From the NCBI GenBank assembly GCA_036394575.1, contig DASWEY010000016.1, forward strand, positions 29,398 through 93,397: a DNA stretch of 64,000 bases. The letters are read 5' to 3'. The stretch is from UKL13-2 sp036394575. GTDB lineage: Bacteria > Pseudomonadota > Gammaproteobacteria > Burkholderiales > Usitatibacteraceae. Each line of letters begins with the position of its first letter. Position 1 is the first letter of the stretch. The notes below the pieces were generated by a model. That model was not told where the DNA came from. It made no database searches and saw only the letters and a program-made list of their open reading frames with translations. The translations under genes were made by a program, and so were the position numbers. Positions 33,059 through 42,390 of this stretch are shown here, in pieces.

Positions 33059-34216
33059 ATGCTCATGAAAGCCAGCCACGATTTTTTGACCGAAGACCAG
33101 CGCATGATCCGCGATATGGCGCGCGATTTTGCGCAGAATGAATTGGCGCCCCATGCCGCGCAATGGGAAAAGGACAAATGGATTCCCGATGCGGTGGTCG
33201 CGCAGATGGGCGAGCTGGGCCTGCTCGGTATGGTGGTGCCCGAGGAATGGGGCGGCTCGTTTTCCGATTACATCGCATATGCGCTGGCGATTGAAGAAAT
33301 CGCCGCCGGCGACGCTTCCACCTCGACCATGATGTCGGTGCACAACTCGGTGGGCTGCGGGCCGATTCTGGCCTGGGGCACCGAAGCGCAGAAGCAGATG
33401 TACCTGCGCGACCTTGCAGCCGGCAAAAAGATCGGCTGCTTCTGCCTCACCGAACCGCAGGCGGGGTCGGAGGCCAACAACCTCAAGACCACGGCAAAGC
33501 TGATCGATGGCAAATGGGTGCTGAACGGCACCAAGCAATTCGTCACCAACGGCAAGCGCGCCCAGGTCGCCATCGTGTTCGCGGTCACCGACCCCGAGCT
33601 CGGCAAGAAAGGCCTCTCGGCCTTCATCGTGCCGACCAATACGCCCGGCTTCAATGTGCAACGCCCCGAACACAAGCTCGGCATCCGCGCCTCGGACACC
33701 TGCGCCATCCTGCTCGACAATTGCAGCATCCCGGGCGATCATCTGCTCGGCCCGCGCGGCAAGGGCCTGGCCATTGCGCTCTCCAATCTCGAGGGCGGAC
33801 GCATCGGCATCGCCGCGCAAGCGCTGGGCATCGCCCGCGCCGCTTTCGATGCGGCGCTCGCCTACGCCAACGACCGCACCCAGTTCGGCAAGAAAATCGC
33901 CGAGCACCAGTCGATCGCCAATATGCTGGCCGATATGCACACCCGCCTCAACGCGGCGCGCATGCTCATCCATCACGCCGCACGCATGCGCAGCGAAGGC
34001 CTGCCCTGCTTGAGTGAAGCCTCGCAGGCCAAGCTCTACGCCTCCGAACTGGCCGAATGGGTGTGCAGCAAGGCCATTCAGATCCACGGCGGCTATGGCT
34101 ATCTGGAAGACTATCCGGTTGAACGCTACTACCGCGATGCGCGCATCACGCAGATTTACGAGGGGACGAGCGAGATTCAGAGGATGGTGATTGCGCGGGA
34201 ACTCGTGGCCGACTAG
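33059..34216 (+). CDS. Acyl-CoA dehydrogenase, short/branched-chain type, 385 aa
   Basis: The motifs CLTEPQAGSEANN and FVTNGKRAQVAI are followed by KIAEHQSIANMLADM and the catalytic glutamate in QIYEGTSEIQRMVIAREL. The glutamate is at the position used by short-chain enzymes, unlike liuA upstream. In a branched-chain cluster it is a good candidate for isobutyryl-CoA or 2-methylbutyryl-CoA dehydrogenase, but butyryl-CoA is also possible. It starts at ATG 33059 after an AGAGAGAG stretch; ATG 33065 is an alternative. Electrons would go to ETF. Confidence 0.9.
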   Translation: MLMKASHDFLTEDQRMIRDMARDFAQNELAPHAAQWEKDKWIPDAVVAQMGELGLLGMVVPEEWGGSFSDYIAYALAIEEIAAGDASTSTMMSVHNSVGCGPILAWGTEAQKQMYLRDLAAGKKIGCFCLTEPQAGSEANNLKTTAKLIDGKWVLNGTKQFVTNGKRAQVAIVFAVTDPELGKKGLSAFIVPTNTPGFNVQRPEHKLGIRASDTCAILLDNCSIPGDHLLGPRGKGLAIALSNLEGGRIGIAAQALGIARAAFDAALAYANDRTQFGKKIAEHQSIANMLADMHTRLNAARMLIHHAARMRSEGLPCLSEASQAKLYASELAEWVCSKAIQIHGGYGYLEDYPVERYYRDARITQIYEGTSEIQRMVIARELVAD

Positions 34217-34262
34217 TCCCGTTGCAAGATTACACACAAGGCAAAATAAGGATAACTGCTCC

Positions 34263-35012
34263 ATGATCCGACTGCTCGCCCCGCTGATCCTCATTATCCA
34301 GATCACCTTCGCCATCCACGTCTTCAAATCGGGCCGCGACCAGAAGTGGATCTGGATCATCATGTTCGCGCCGGTGATCGGCTGCCTCGCCTATTACTTT
34401 GTGGAAATCTTTCCGAATTCGCGCGAGGAGCGCAAGGTACGCGAGGGCATTCGCGATATCGCCAAATCGCTGAACCCGGATGGCGAGCTGAAGCGGCGCG
34501 CGGCCGAGCTGCAGGTCAGTGACACGGTGGAGAACAAGACGGCGCTGGCCGATGAATGCCTGGCCAAGGGCATGTTCGACGAGGCAATCACCATGTACCT
34601 GAGCGCCATGAACGGGCCCTTTGCCAAGGACCCCAAATTGATGTTCAGCCTGGCGCGCGCTTATTTCTACAACGGCAATTTTCCCGACGCCAAGGTCCTG
34701 TTCGAGCGTCTGCATGGCGAGCGCAGGGACTTTCATCGCAACGAAGTAGAACTGATGCTGGCACGTTCTTACGAGTCACTGGGCAATTCGGTGGAAGCCG
34801 AGCGTTATTACGAAATACTGAAGGACCATTACGTCGGCCTCGAAGCCAAATACCGCTACGCCTTGCTGCTGAAGAACAGCGGGCGCCCGGCGCAGGCCAA
34901 TGAACTGTTCGATGCCGTTATCACCGCCGGGCAGCGCAACAGGAACATGCTCGCCGATGAACGCGAATGGCTGAAGCTGGCGAGCAAAGAGCGCAATGCA
35001 ACGACGGCATGA
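34263..35012 (+). CDS. PLDc_N-like membrane anchor plus TPR protein, 249 aa
   Basis: Two hydrophobic helices (about residues 3-18 and 28-46: LLAPLILIIQITFAIHVF and WIIMFAPVIGCLAYYFVEIF) resemble the short PLDc_N membrane module. About 190 residues of TPR-like helices follow (LADECLAKGMFDEAITMYLSAM, LMFSLARAYFYNGNFPDAKVLFERL and so on). It is likely an inner-membrane protein with a cytoplasmic TPR domain for protein contacts. It lies between two catabolic genes, with 59 bases to liuB, but has no evident metabolic role. Confidence 0.75.
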   Translation: MIRLLAPLILIIQITFAIHVFKSGRDQKWIWIIMFAPVIGCLAYYFVEIFPNSREERKVREGIRDIAKSLNPDGELKRRAAELQVSDTVENKTALADECLAKGMFDEAITMYLSAMNGPFAKDPKLMFSLARAYFYNGNFPDAKVLFERLHGERRDFHRNEVELMLARSYESLGNSVEAERYYEILKDHYVGLEAKYRYALLLKNSGRPAQANELFDAVITAGQRNRNMLADEREWLKLASKERNATTA

Positions 35013-35071
35013 GACCCTTTGGCACTGAAGCAATCCTCAGCGTCACCAGCAGTCAATAACTGAAAACAAAA

Positions 35072-36703
35072 ATGCCCCAACTCAAATCAAAGCTCGATAC
35101 CCTCTCCCCCGCCTTTGCGGCCAACGCCGCACAAATGCGTAGCCTGGTCGAGGAACTGCATGCCCATACCGCCAAGGTGGCCGAGGGCGGCGGCGCGGAC
35201 GCCAATGCCAAACACACTGCGCGCGGCAAGCTGTTGCCACGCGATCGCGTCAAGGCGCTGCTGGACCAGGGCGCACCCTTCCTCGAATTCTCGCCGCTGG
35301 CGGCATGGGGCGTATATGGAAAAAGCGATGGCAAAGACGGTCCCGGAGATGCACCCGCCGCCGGCGTGATCACCGGCATCGGCCGCGTCTCGGGGCAGGA
35401 GGTGGTGATTGTCGCCAACGACGCCACCGTCAAGGGCGGTACCTACTATCCGCTGACGGTGAAAAAACATTTGCGCGCGCAGGAAGTTGCCGCGCAGAAC
35501 AATCTGCCCTGCATCTACCTGGTCGATTCCGGTGGCGCGTTTTTGCCGCTGCAGGACGAGGTGTTTCCGGACAAGGAACATTTCGGCCGCATCTTCTTCA
35601 ATCAGGCCAATCTGTCGGCGCAGGGCATTGCCCAGATCGCCTGCGTGATGGGCTCCTGCACGGCCGGCGGTGCCTATGTGCCGGCGATGTGCGATGAATC
35701 GATCATCGTCAAAAACCAGGGGACGATTTTTCTGGGCGGCCCGCCGCTGGTGAAGGCCGCCACCGGCGAAGTGGTGACCGCCGAGGAACTGGGTGGCGGC
35801 GATGTGCATTCGCGTACCTCGGGCGTGACCGACCACCTGGCCGAAAACGATAAGCATGCGCTGGGGATTGCACGCGAAATCGTCTCGCACCTGAACCGCA
35901 AAAAAATTTCTCCGGTGGCGATGCGCGCCGTCGAGGAGCCGAGATACGCCGCCGAGGAGCTGTACGGCATCATCCCCAAGGACCCGCGCCAGCCTTTCGA
36001 TATCCGCGAAGTCATTGCGCGCATCGTCGACGGCTCCGACTTCCATGAATTCAAGGCGCTGTATGGCTCGACCCTGGTGTGCGGCTTCGCGCACATCTGG
36101 GGCCACCCGGTCGGCATCGTCGCCAACAACGGCATCCTGTTTTCCGAGTCGGCGCTGAAAGGCGCGCACTTCATCGAGCTGTGCAACCAACGCGGCATCC
36201 CCTTGGTGTTCTTGCAGAACATCACCGGCTTCATGGTCGGCAAGAAATACGAAACCGGTGGCATTGCCAAGGACGGCGCCAAGATGGTGACGGCCGTCAG
36301 CTGCGCCAAGGTGCCCAAGTTCACGGTGCTGATCGGCGGCTCCTTCGGCGCCGGCAATTACGGCATGTGCGGCCGTGCCTTCAACCCGCGCTTTTTGTGG
36401 TCCTGGCCGAATGCGCGTATTTCGGTGATGGGCGGCGAGCAGGCCGCCAGCGTGCTCGCCACGGTCAAGCGCGACGGTATCGAATTGAAGGGCGGCAAAT
36501 GGAGCGCGGAAGAGGAGGAGCAGTTCAAGGCGCCGATCCGCGATCAATACGAGCGCCAGGGCAACCCCTACTACGCCACCGCGCGGCTATGGGACGACGG
36601 CGTGATCGACCCGGCGCAGACGCGCACGGTATTGGGCCTTGGCCTGGCGGCGGCGATGAATGCGCCGATCGAGAAGACGGATTACGGCGTGTTCCGGATG
36701 TGA
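35072..36703 (+). CDS. liuB: Methylcrotonyl-CoA carboxylase carboxyltransferase (beta) subunit, 543 aa
   Basis: This subunit moves CO2 from carboxybiotin to 3-methylcrotonyl-CoA, giving 3-methylglutaconyl-CoA in leucine breakdown. ARGKLLPRDRVKALLDQGAPFLEFSPLA starts the carboxyltransferase fold. Oxyanion and acyl-CoA loops include MGSCTAGGAYVPAMCDES, FLGGPPLVKAATGEVVTAEELGGGDVH and IGGSFGAGNYGMCGRAFNPRFLW. Length and these blocks fit MCC-beta better than propionyl-CoA carboxylase. Its partner liuD is at 38431, and liuC lies between. A substrate of geranyl-CoA is less likely, since liuA is present nearby. Confidence 0.94.
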   Translation: MPQLKSKLDTLSPAFAANAAQMRSLVEELHAHTAKVAEGGGADANAKHTARGKLLPRDRVKALLDQGAPFLEFSPLAAWGVYGKSDGKDGPGDAPAAGVITGIGRVSGQEVVIVANDATVKGGTYYPLTVKKHLRAQEVAAQNNLPCIYLVDSGGAFLPLQDEVFPDKEHFGRIFFNQANLSAQGIAQIACVMGSCTAGGAYVPAMCDESIIVKNQGTIFLGGPPLVKAATGEVVTAEELGGGDVHSRTSGVTDHLAENDKHALGIAREIVSHLNRKKISPVAMRAVEEPRYAAEELYGIIPKDPRQPFDIREVIARIVDGSDFHEFKALYGSTLVCGFAHIWGHPVGIVANNGILFSESALKGAHFIELCNQRGIPLVFLQNITGFMVGKKYETGGIAKDGAKMVTAVSCAKVPKFTVLIGGSFGAGNYGMCGRAFNPRFLWSWPNARISVMGGEQAASVLATVKRDGIELKGGKWSAEEEEQFKAPIRDQYERQGNPYYATARLWDDGVIDPAQTRTVLGLGLAAAMNAPIEKTDYGVFRM

Positions 36704-36737
36704 TGCATGGACATGCTGTCTCGATTTGACCGTTGTA

Positions 36738-36772
36738 AATCCCTCCCGCCCTCCCTTTTGCAAAGGGAGGAG
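36738..36772. repeat. REP-like C-run/G-run palindrome
   Basis: AAATCCCTCCCGCCCTCCC, then TTTTGCAAAGGGAGGAG; the CTCCCTTTTGCAAAGGGAG part is a palindrome. It resembles the right unit at 43362-43397 (AAATCCCCCTCAATCCCCC...). Its GGAGGAG end lies nine bases before the next ATG at 36781, so the repeat may supply that gene's ribosome binding site. Confidence 0.7.
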
Positions 36773-36780
36773 TTGTAATC

Positions 36781-37608
36781 ATGGCTAAGCAAACAAAACT
36801 TGCAGCCGGAATCGTTGTTGCTATTTTCGCAACGTTTTTATTCAACTCTCTGGGCGCCTTCGCAGCGACCACGACAGAACTCGTCACCCTGTCCGTCCGC
36901 GAAAACGTCAGCGAAACCTATCTGCTGGTGGCCGACGGCGCGGCACCGGTCGAGCAAATCGTGCTGCTGTTTTCCGGCAGCAGTGGTCGGGTGAAGCTGC
37001 GCCCGATCAGCACCACAACAGCCTTTGCCGAGCGCGGCAATTTTCTGGTGCGCACCCGCTATCTCTGGGCGACCGGGGGATTTGCAGCGGCCGTGGTCGA
37101 TGTGCCTTCCGACCACCGGGACGACGGGATGGATGACAACTTCCGCATCAGCCAGACCCATGCCGACGATATCGCCAAGGTTATTGCCGATCTTCGCCGG
37201 CGTTTCCCGAAAGCAAAGCTGACGCTGGTCGGCACCAGTCGCGGCTCGATATCGGCGGCGTCGATTGCGCGCCATCTGCCGACGGCCGTCGACAAGGTGG
37301 TGCTGAGTTCCACGCTGTTCAATGCCGGCCGCGGCGGCGCGGGATTGGCGGGCTTCGATTACGGCACGATCAAGGTGCCGCTGTTGTTCGTGCATCATGC
37401 CGACGACGGTTGTGTCGTCACTCCCTATTCGGGCGCCAGGCGGCAGGCGGACAGCTACCCGCTGATCACCGTGCACGGCGGCAAGCCGGCCGAATCCGAC
37501 AGCTGCGCCCCGCTGGCGGCGCATGGCTATTTTGGCAAGGAAACGGAGACGATCAGCGCCATCAAGAACTGGATTCGCGGCACCGCCTTCCCGGCCGATA
37601 TCAACTGA
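36781..37608 (+). CDS. Exported alpha/beta-hydrolase-like protein, 275 aa
   Basis: It has a signal peptide (LAAGIVVAIFATFLFNSLGAFAA), then VEQIVLLFSGSSGRV. The nucleophile motif GTSRGS (about residue 155) has the GxSxG pattern of alpha/beta hydrolases. Later VPLLFVHHADDGCVVTPYSGARR fits the acidic residue loop and ITVHGGKPAESDSCAPLAAHGYFG the His region. The substrate is unknown. It splits liuB from liuC and shows no link to leucine metabolism. The ribosome site comes from a REP-like repeat. Confidence 0.72.
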   Translation: MAKQTKLAAGIVVAIFATFLFNSLGAFAATTTELVTLSVRENVSETYLLVADGAAPVEQIVLLFSGSSGRVKLRPISTTTAFAERGNFLVRTRYLWATGGFAAAVVDVPSDHRDDGMDDNFRISQTHADDIAKVIADLRRRFPKAKLTLVGTSRGSISAASIARHLPTAVDKVVLSSTLFNAGRGGAGLAGFDYGTIKVPLLFVHHADDGCVVTPYSGARRQADSYPLITVHGGKPAESDSCAPLAAHGYFGKETETISAIKNWIRGTAFPADIN

Positions 37609-37630
37609 ACTTCCCACAGAACTGCGTCCA

Positions 37631-38428
37631 ATGACTTCCTACGTTTCCACCGATATCGACGGCCCGATCGCCGTTGTTACGCTCAATCGCGCCGACAAGC
37701 ACAACGCCTTCGACGATGCCCTGATTGCCGACCTTGCCGCCACGTTCAAGGCGCTTGATACCAACGGTGCCGTGCGTGTGGTGGTGCTGTCGGCCGCCGG
37801 CAAATCCTTCTCGGCCGGCGCGGATCTGAACTGGATGAAGCGCATGGCCGGCTACACCGAGGAAGAAAATTTCCGCGACGCGAGCGCACTCGCCGGGCTG
37901 ATGCGCACGCTGCACGGCCTCTCCAAGCCGACCATCGCGCGCGTGCAGGGCGCAGCCTATGGCGGCGGCGTGGGGCTGATTGCCTGCTGCGATATGGCGG
38001 TGGGCTCGCATGACGCGGCCTTCGCCTTGTCCGAGGTGCGCATCGGCCTGATTCCGGCGGCGATTTCGCCCTATGTGATCGCCGCCATCGGCGAACGCAC
38101 CGCGCACCGCTATTTCCTGACCGGCGAACGTTTCGATGCCGCCGAAGGCTACCGCCTCGGCCTGTTGAGCGAGTTGATGCCGACCGAAGACGCCATGGAC
38201 GAAAAAATCGAGGAGCTGGTCAATGCGATCCTGGTATCCAGCCCGACAGCGATTGGCGAGGCCAAGCAGTTGATCGCGGCCGTCGCCAACCGGCCGATCG
38301 ACGGCCGCCTCGCCACCGATACTGCCCAGCGCATCGCGCGCGTGCGCTGCAGCGCGGACGGAAAAGAAGGCATCGGCGCCTTTCTCGACAAACGCAAACC
38401 CTCCTGGATCGCCGGGGATAAAGAATAA
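37631..38428 (+). CDS. liuC: Methylglutaconyl-CoA hydratase (crotonase family), 265 aa
   Basis: Adds water to 3-methylglutaconyl-CoA in leucine breakdown. Crotonase signatures are present: SFSAGADLNWMKRMAGYTEEEN, a stretch typical of LiuC/AUH-like proteins, then GAAYGGGVGLIACCDMAV and LSEVRIGLIPAAISPYV. I begin at ATG 37631 rather than at an in-frame ATG inside the previous gene. The next gene, liuD, starts two bases after the stop. HMG-CoA lyase, which follows in the pathway, is not seen in the window. Confidence 0.93.
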   Translation: MTSYVSTDIDGPIAVVTLNRADKHNAFDDALIADLAATFKALDTNGAVRVVVLSAAGKSFSAGADLNWMKRMAGYTEEENFRDASALAGLMRTLHGLSKPTIARVQGAAYGGGVGLIACCDMAVGSHDAAFALSEVRIGLIPAAISPYVIAAIGERTAHRYFLTGERFDAAEGYRLGLLSELMPTEDAMDEKIEELVNAILVSSPTAIGEAKQLIAAVANRPIDGRLATDTAQRIARVRCSADGKEGIGAFLDKRKPSWIAGDKE

Positions 38429-38430
38429 TC

Positions 38431-40446
38431 ATGTTCAATAAAATCCTCATCGCCAATCGCGGCGAAATAGCGTGCAGGGTCATTAAAACCTGCAAACGCA
38501 TGGGCATCCGCACCGTCGCGGTTTTTTCCGAAGCCGACGCCCACGCCGAGCATGTCAAGCAGGCCGACGAAGCCTGGCTGCTCGGCGGCCCGCGCCCGGC
38601 GGATTCCTACCTCCGGGGCGAGGCCATCATCGCCATCGCGCGGCAAAGCGGTGCGCAGGCCATTCACCCCGGCTACGGCTTTCTGTCCGAAAACGAGGAC
38701 TTCGCGCGTGCCTGCGAAAACGCCGGCGTCGTCTTCATCGGCCCGACGCCGGAAGCCATCGAAAAGATGGGTTCCAAGAGCGCCGCCAAGGCCCTGATGC
38801 AGACGGCCAAGGTACCGGTGGTGCCCGGCTATCACGGCGACAACCAGGACCCGAAATTTCTCGCCAAGCAGGCCGATATCGTCGGCTATCCGCTGTTGAT
38901 CAAGGCGGTGGCGGGCGGCGGCGGCAAGGGCATGCGTCTGGTCGAAAAATCGGAGGAGTTCATTCCGCAGTTGGAGGCTGCGCGGCGCGAAGCCAAGAAC
39001 GCATTCGGCAATGACGATGTGCTGATCGAGCGCTTTGTGCTCGGCCCGCATCACATCGAGTTCCAGGTGTTCGGCGACACCCATGGCAATTATGTGCACC
39101 TGTTCGAGCGCGAATGCTCGATCCAGCGCCGCCACCAGAAGATTCTCGAGGAGACGCCCTCGCCCTATCTCGATGAGAACATGCGCAAGAAAATGGGCGA
39201 TGCGGCCGTAGCCGCCGCGCGCGCCATCGCCTATCGCGGCGCCGGCACCATCGAATTCATCGCCGGCGAGGATCGCGAATTTTTCTTCATGGAAATGAAC
39301 ACGCGTTTGCAGGTGGAGCATCCGATCACCGAGATGATCACCGGCGAGGACCTCGTCGAATGGCAGCTGCGCGTCGCCGCGGGTGAACCCCTGCCCCTGA
39401 AGCAGAAGGAAATCATCACCGGCGGCCACGCCATCGAGGTACGCATCTGCGCCGAGAATCCGGCCAACGATTTTCTGCCCGAGACCGGCCGTATGCAGGT
39501 GTTCGCCGTGCCGGCCATCCAGGCCGATGACGATGTGCGTCTCGACACCGGCGTAATTTCAGGCGACGAGATCAGCGTCTACTACGACCCGATGATCGCC
39601 AAGCTGATCACCTGGGGCGCGGATCGCGATGAGGCGATTCGCCGCATGCAGGGCGCGCTGGCCGAAACCGAGGTGATCGGCGTCAAAACCAATTTGGGTT
39701 TTTTGCAGCAGCTGGTGCGGCATCAGGCTTTTATCGACGGGGAAACCGATACCGGTTTCATTGCCCGTCATCGTGCGAAGCTGATGCCCGATGAAAGCAA
39801 CACACCGGACGAGGCCCTGATCGCGGCAGCCTTGCGCGAGTTGGCCCGCGAGGAAGCGTCTATCGGCGGTGGCCGCAACGGCATATGGGACAGCAAGACC
39901 GGCTGGTGGCTGAATCGCGGCGCCACCCGCAGCCTCGAGTTTCATGCCGCCGGTAGCGATGACGATGCCGGCATTACGGTGCAAGTCGACAATCTCGGCG
40001 CGGGCCGCGGCCGGCAACTGCCTCAGTTACGAATGGCCGACCGGCAATATCAACTGAGCCAGTCGGCGGTCAGCGGCGATGTCGTGCGTTTCACCGCCAA
40101 CGGCGTGGCGCATGTCGCGACCGTGCTGGCGGTGGATGCGCAGTTCGCGGTGCTGCTGGCGCACAGCCGTCATCGCCTGCGCCTGGTCGACCCCTTCCAT
40201 TTTGAAGCCAGTGACGACAGCAATGATGGCCGCCTGACCGCGATGATGCCGGGCCGCGTGGTGAAGGTGATGGCCGCCGCCGGCGACAAGGTCAAAAAAG
40301 GCCAGGCCCTGATCATCATGGAGGCGATGAAAATGGAACACACCATCGTCAGCCCGCGCGAGGGCGTGGTGGAGCGCGTGGCCTTCGCGGTGGGGGATAT
40401 GGTGCCGGCGGATGCGGTGCTGTTTGCGTTTGCCGAAGGCGAATAA
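38431..40446 (+). CDS. liuD: Methylcrotonyl-CoA carboxylase biotin-containing (alpha) subunit, 671 aa
   Basis: The biotin carboxylase domain (about 1-450) has IANRGEIACRVI, HPGYGFLSENEDFA, the ATP-grasp loop KAVAGGGGKGMRLV, EMNTRLQVEHPITEM and RICAENP. The C-terminal biotinyl domain carries EAMKMEHTI with the biotinylated Lys about 35 residues before the end. It carboxylates biotin and pairs with the beta subunit encoded at 35072. The ATG at 38431 follows liuC by two bases and uses GGGGATAAAG within liuC. Confidence 0.95.
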   Translation: MFNKILIANRGEIACRVIKTCKRMGIRTVAVFSEADAHAEHVKQADEAWLLGGPRPADSYLRGEAIIAIARQSGAQAIHPGYGFLSENEDFARACENAGVVFIGPTPEAIEKMGSKSAAKALMQTAKVPVVPGYHGDNQDPKFLAKQADIVGYPLLIKAVAGGGGKGMRLVEKSEEFIPQLEAARREAKNAFGNDDVLIERFVLGPHHIEFQVFGDTHGNYVHLFERECSIQRRHQKILEETPSPYLDENMRKKMGDAAVAAARAIAYRGAGTIEFIAGEDREFFFMEMNTRLQVEHPITEMITGEDLVEWQLRVAAGEPLPLKQKEIITGGHAIEVRICAENPANDFLPETGRMQVFAVPAIQADDDVRLDTGVISGDEISVYYDPMIAKLITWGADRDEAIRRMQGALAETEVIGVKTNLGFLQQLVRHQAFIDGETDTGFIARHRAKLMPDESNTPDEALIAAALRELAREEASIGGGRNGIWDSKTGWWLNRGATRSLEFHAAGSDDDAGITVQVDNLGAGRGRQLPQLRMADRQYQLSQSAVSGDVVRFTANGVAHVATVLAVDAQFAVLLAHSRHRLRLVDPFHFEASDDSNDGRLTAMMPGRVVKVMAAAGDKVKKGQALIIMEAMKMEHTIVSPREGVVERVAFAVGDMVPADAVLFAFAEGE

Positions 40447-40495
40447 GCGCCGTCGATAGGGTTAAGGGAGATGAAATCACGAAACCCTCAAATTT

Positions 40496-40580
40496 CGTCC
40501 TTCCAGCGTAGGCTGGAATCCAGTCCTGCGTATAGTCAAACACTTGGAAGGACTGGGTCCCAGCCTACGCTGGGACGACG
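40496..40580. repeat. Inverted pair of 32-base REP-like elements
   Basis: The left unit 40496-40527 and the right unit 40549-40580 are inverted copies differing at four positions. Each contains a palindrome around CCAGCGTAGGCTGG or CCCAGCCTACGCTGGG. Both start CGTC and carry CCAG, as the 30623-30728 pair does, so they belong to one family. Confidence 0.82.
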
Positions 40581-40605
40581 AGGCTCTTTGGCGTCGTAAT
40601 TACGT

Positions 40606-40669
40606 AGAACAAGCATTGGCGCGCCTTTTGGAGCAAAAATGCCTCAAACACCGCGCCAATGCTTGTTCT
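40606..40669. repeat. Palindromic intergenic element, copy C (64 bases)
   Basis: The arms AGAACAAGCATTGGCGCG (40606-40623) and CGCGCCAATGCTTGTTCT (40652-40669) are perfect 18-base inverted repeats. The loop contains GGAGCAAAAATGCCTCAAACAC, shared with copy B. It is the most symmetrical of the five copies. Confidence 0.88.
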
Positions 40670-40787
40670 GCATTATTAAATCAACTTATCCGGCACGCAC
40701 CTGATATCCCCGCCGATGCCCCGCCAAACTTATAATGAGAGTTGTCGATAAACGATAACTGCGCAAACCGCTTCCGAGGAGCACATC

Positions 40788-42314
40788 ATGGCCGCCGTAC
40801 TGCAAACCCAACCCCAATCGTCCCCCACCGTCAAACTGCTGATCAACGGCAAGTTTGTCGAATCCAGATCGCAGGTCTGGAAAGATATCGTCAATCCGGC
40901 TACGCAGGAAGTGATCGCGCGCGTGCCCTTTGCGACGGCTGAGGAAATCAATGCCGCCATCGCCGCCGCCGCCGAGGCTTTCAAGACCTGGAAGCACACC
41001 TCGATCGGCACCCGCGCACGGATCATGCTCAAATTGCAGGAACTGATCCGCCGCGACACCAGGAAGCTTGCCGCCGTGCTCACCGCCGAACAGGGCAAGA
41101 CCCTGCCGGATGCGGAGGGCGATATTTTCCGCGGCCTCGAAGTGGTGGAACACGCCTGCTCGATCGGCACGCTGAGCCTCGGCGAGATGGCCGAGAACGT
41201 CGGCACCGGCATCGACACTTATTTCATCCGCCAGCCGATCGGCGTCTGCGCCGGTATTACCCCCTTCAACTTCCCGGCGATGATTCCGCTGTGGATGTTC
41301 CCGATGGCGATTGTCACCGGCAACACCTTTGTGCTCAAGCCCTCCGAGCAGGACCCGATGACCACCATGCTGCTGGCCGAACTGGCCATCGAAGCCGGTG
41401 TTCCCCCGGGCGTGTTGAACGTCATCCACGGCGGCAAGGAAGCCGTCGATGCGCTGTGCACGCATCCGACCATCAAGGCCGTGTCTTTCGTCGGGTCCTG
41501 CCATGTTGGCGAGCATGTCTACAAGCTCTCCAGCACGCATGGCAAGCGCGCGCAGTGCATGATGGGCGCCAAGAACCACGCCGTGGTGATGCCGGACGCC
41601 AACAAGGAACAATCGCTCAACGCCTTGGTCGGCGCCGGTTTCGGCGCGGCCGGCCAGCGCTGCATGGCGACCTCGGTGGCGGTGCTGGTCGGCGAAGCCA
41701 ATCAATGGATTCCCGATATCGTCGCCAAGGCCAAAACCCTCAAGGTCAACGCCGGCACCATCGCCGGCACCGATGTCGGCCCGGTGATTTCGAAGGCCGC
41801 ACTCGCACGCATCGAGGGCCTGATCGAGGCCGGCGTCAAGGAAGGCGCCCAGCTCGATCTCGACGGCCGCAACCCGAAGATCGACGGCTACCCGAACGGC
41901 AACTTCATCGCGCCAACGGTGTTCTCCGGCGTCAAGCCCGGCATGCGGGTGTACGACGAGGAAATCTTCGGGCCGGTGCTGATCATCGTCTCGGTTGATA
42001 CTCTCGAGGAAGCCATCGATCTGGTCAACGCCAATCCTTATGGCAATGGCACCGGCATCTTCACCCAATCCGGCGCTGTGGCCCGCAAGTTCCAGAACGA
42101 GATCGATGTCGGCCAGGTCGGCATCAACCTGCCGATCCCGGTGCCGGTTCCCTACTTCAGCTTCACCGGCTCGCGCGGCTCCAAGCTTGGCGACCTTGGT
42201 CCTTATGGCAAGCAGGCGGTGCAGTTTTATACGCAGACCAAGACCGTCACGGCGCGCTGGTTTGATGACAATGCCATGCACAGCGGCGTGAACACCACCA
42301 TCAGCCTGAAGTAA
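40788..42314 (+). CDS. mmsA: CoA-acylating methylmalonate-semialdehyde dehydrogenase, 508 aa
   Basis: Converts methylmalonate semialdehyde to propionyl-CoA in valine breakdown. Aldehyde dehydrogenase blocks are clear: GITPFNFPAMIPLWMFPMA, KPSEQDP, SFVGSCHVGEHVY and the catalytic Cys in GAAGQRCMATS (about residue 290). MMGAKNHAVVMPDA and PVPVPYFSFTGSRGSKLGD are specific to the MmsA branch. It starts at ATG 40788 with CGAGGAG upstream. mmsB follows 76 bases downstream. Confidence 0.96.
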   Translation: MAAVLQTQPQSSPTVKLLINGKFVESRSQVWKDIVNPATQEVIARVPFATAEEINAAIAAAAEAFKTWKHTSIGTRARIMLKLQELIRRDTRKLAAVLTAEQGKTLPDAEGDIFRGLEVVEHACSIGTLSLGEMAENVGTGIDTYFIRQPIGVCAGITPFNFPAMIPLWMFPMAIVTGNTFVLKPSEQDPMTTMLLAELAIEAGVPPGVLNVIHGGKEAVDALCTHPTIKAVSFVGSCHVGEHVYKLSSTHGKRAQCMMGAKNHAVVMPDANKEQSLNALVGAGFGAAGQRCMATSVAVLVGEANQWIPDIVAKAKTLKVNAGTIAGTDVGPVISKAALARIEGLIEAGVKEGAQLDLDGRNPKIDGYPNGNFIAPTVFSGVKPGMRVYDEEIFGPVLIIVSVDTLEEAIDLVNANPYGNGTGIFTQSGAVARKFQNEIDVGQVGINLPIPVPVPYFSFTGSRGSKLGDLGPYGKQAVQFYTQTKTVTARWFDDNAMHSGVNTTISLK

Positions 42315-42390
42315 TTCAGGCAGCAGCCACCCGCGCGGCGCGATCCTCGATCCTTCATCGCACCGCGCATTTGCTTTCAATGGGGATAAT

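Larger units (their letters stand above)
40447..40787. other. Repeat-filled intergenic region between liuD and mmsA
   Basis: No gene is seen in these 341 bases. They hold an inverted REP-like pair (40496-40580), palindromic element C (40606-40669) and the mmsA leader, whose ribosome site CGAGGAG lies near 40776. A promoter for mmsA is expected between 40670 and 40775. Confidence 0.65.
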
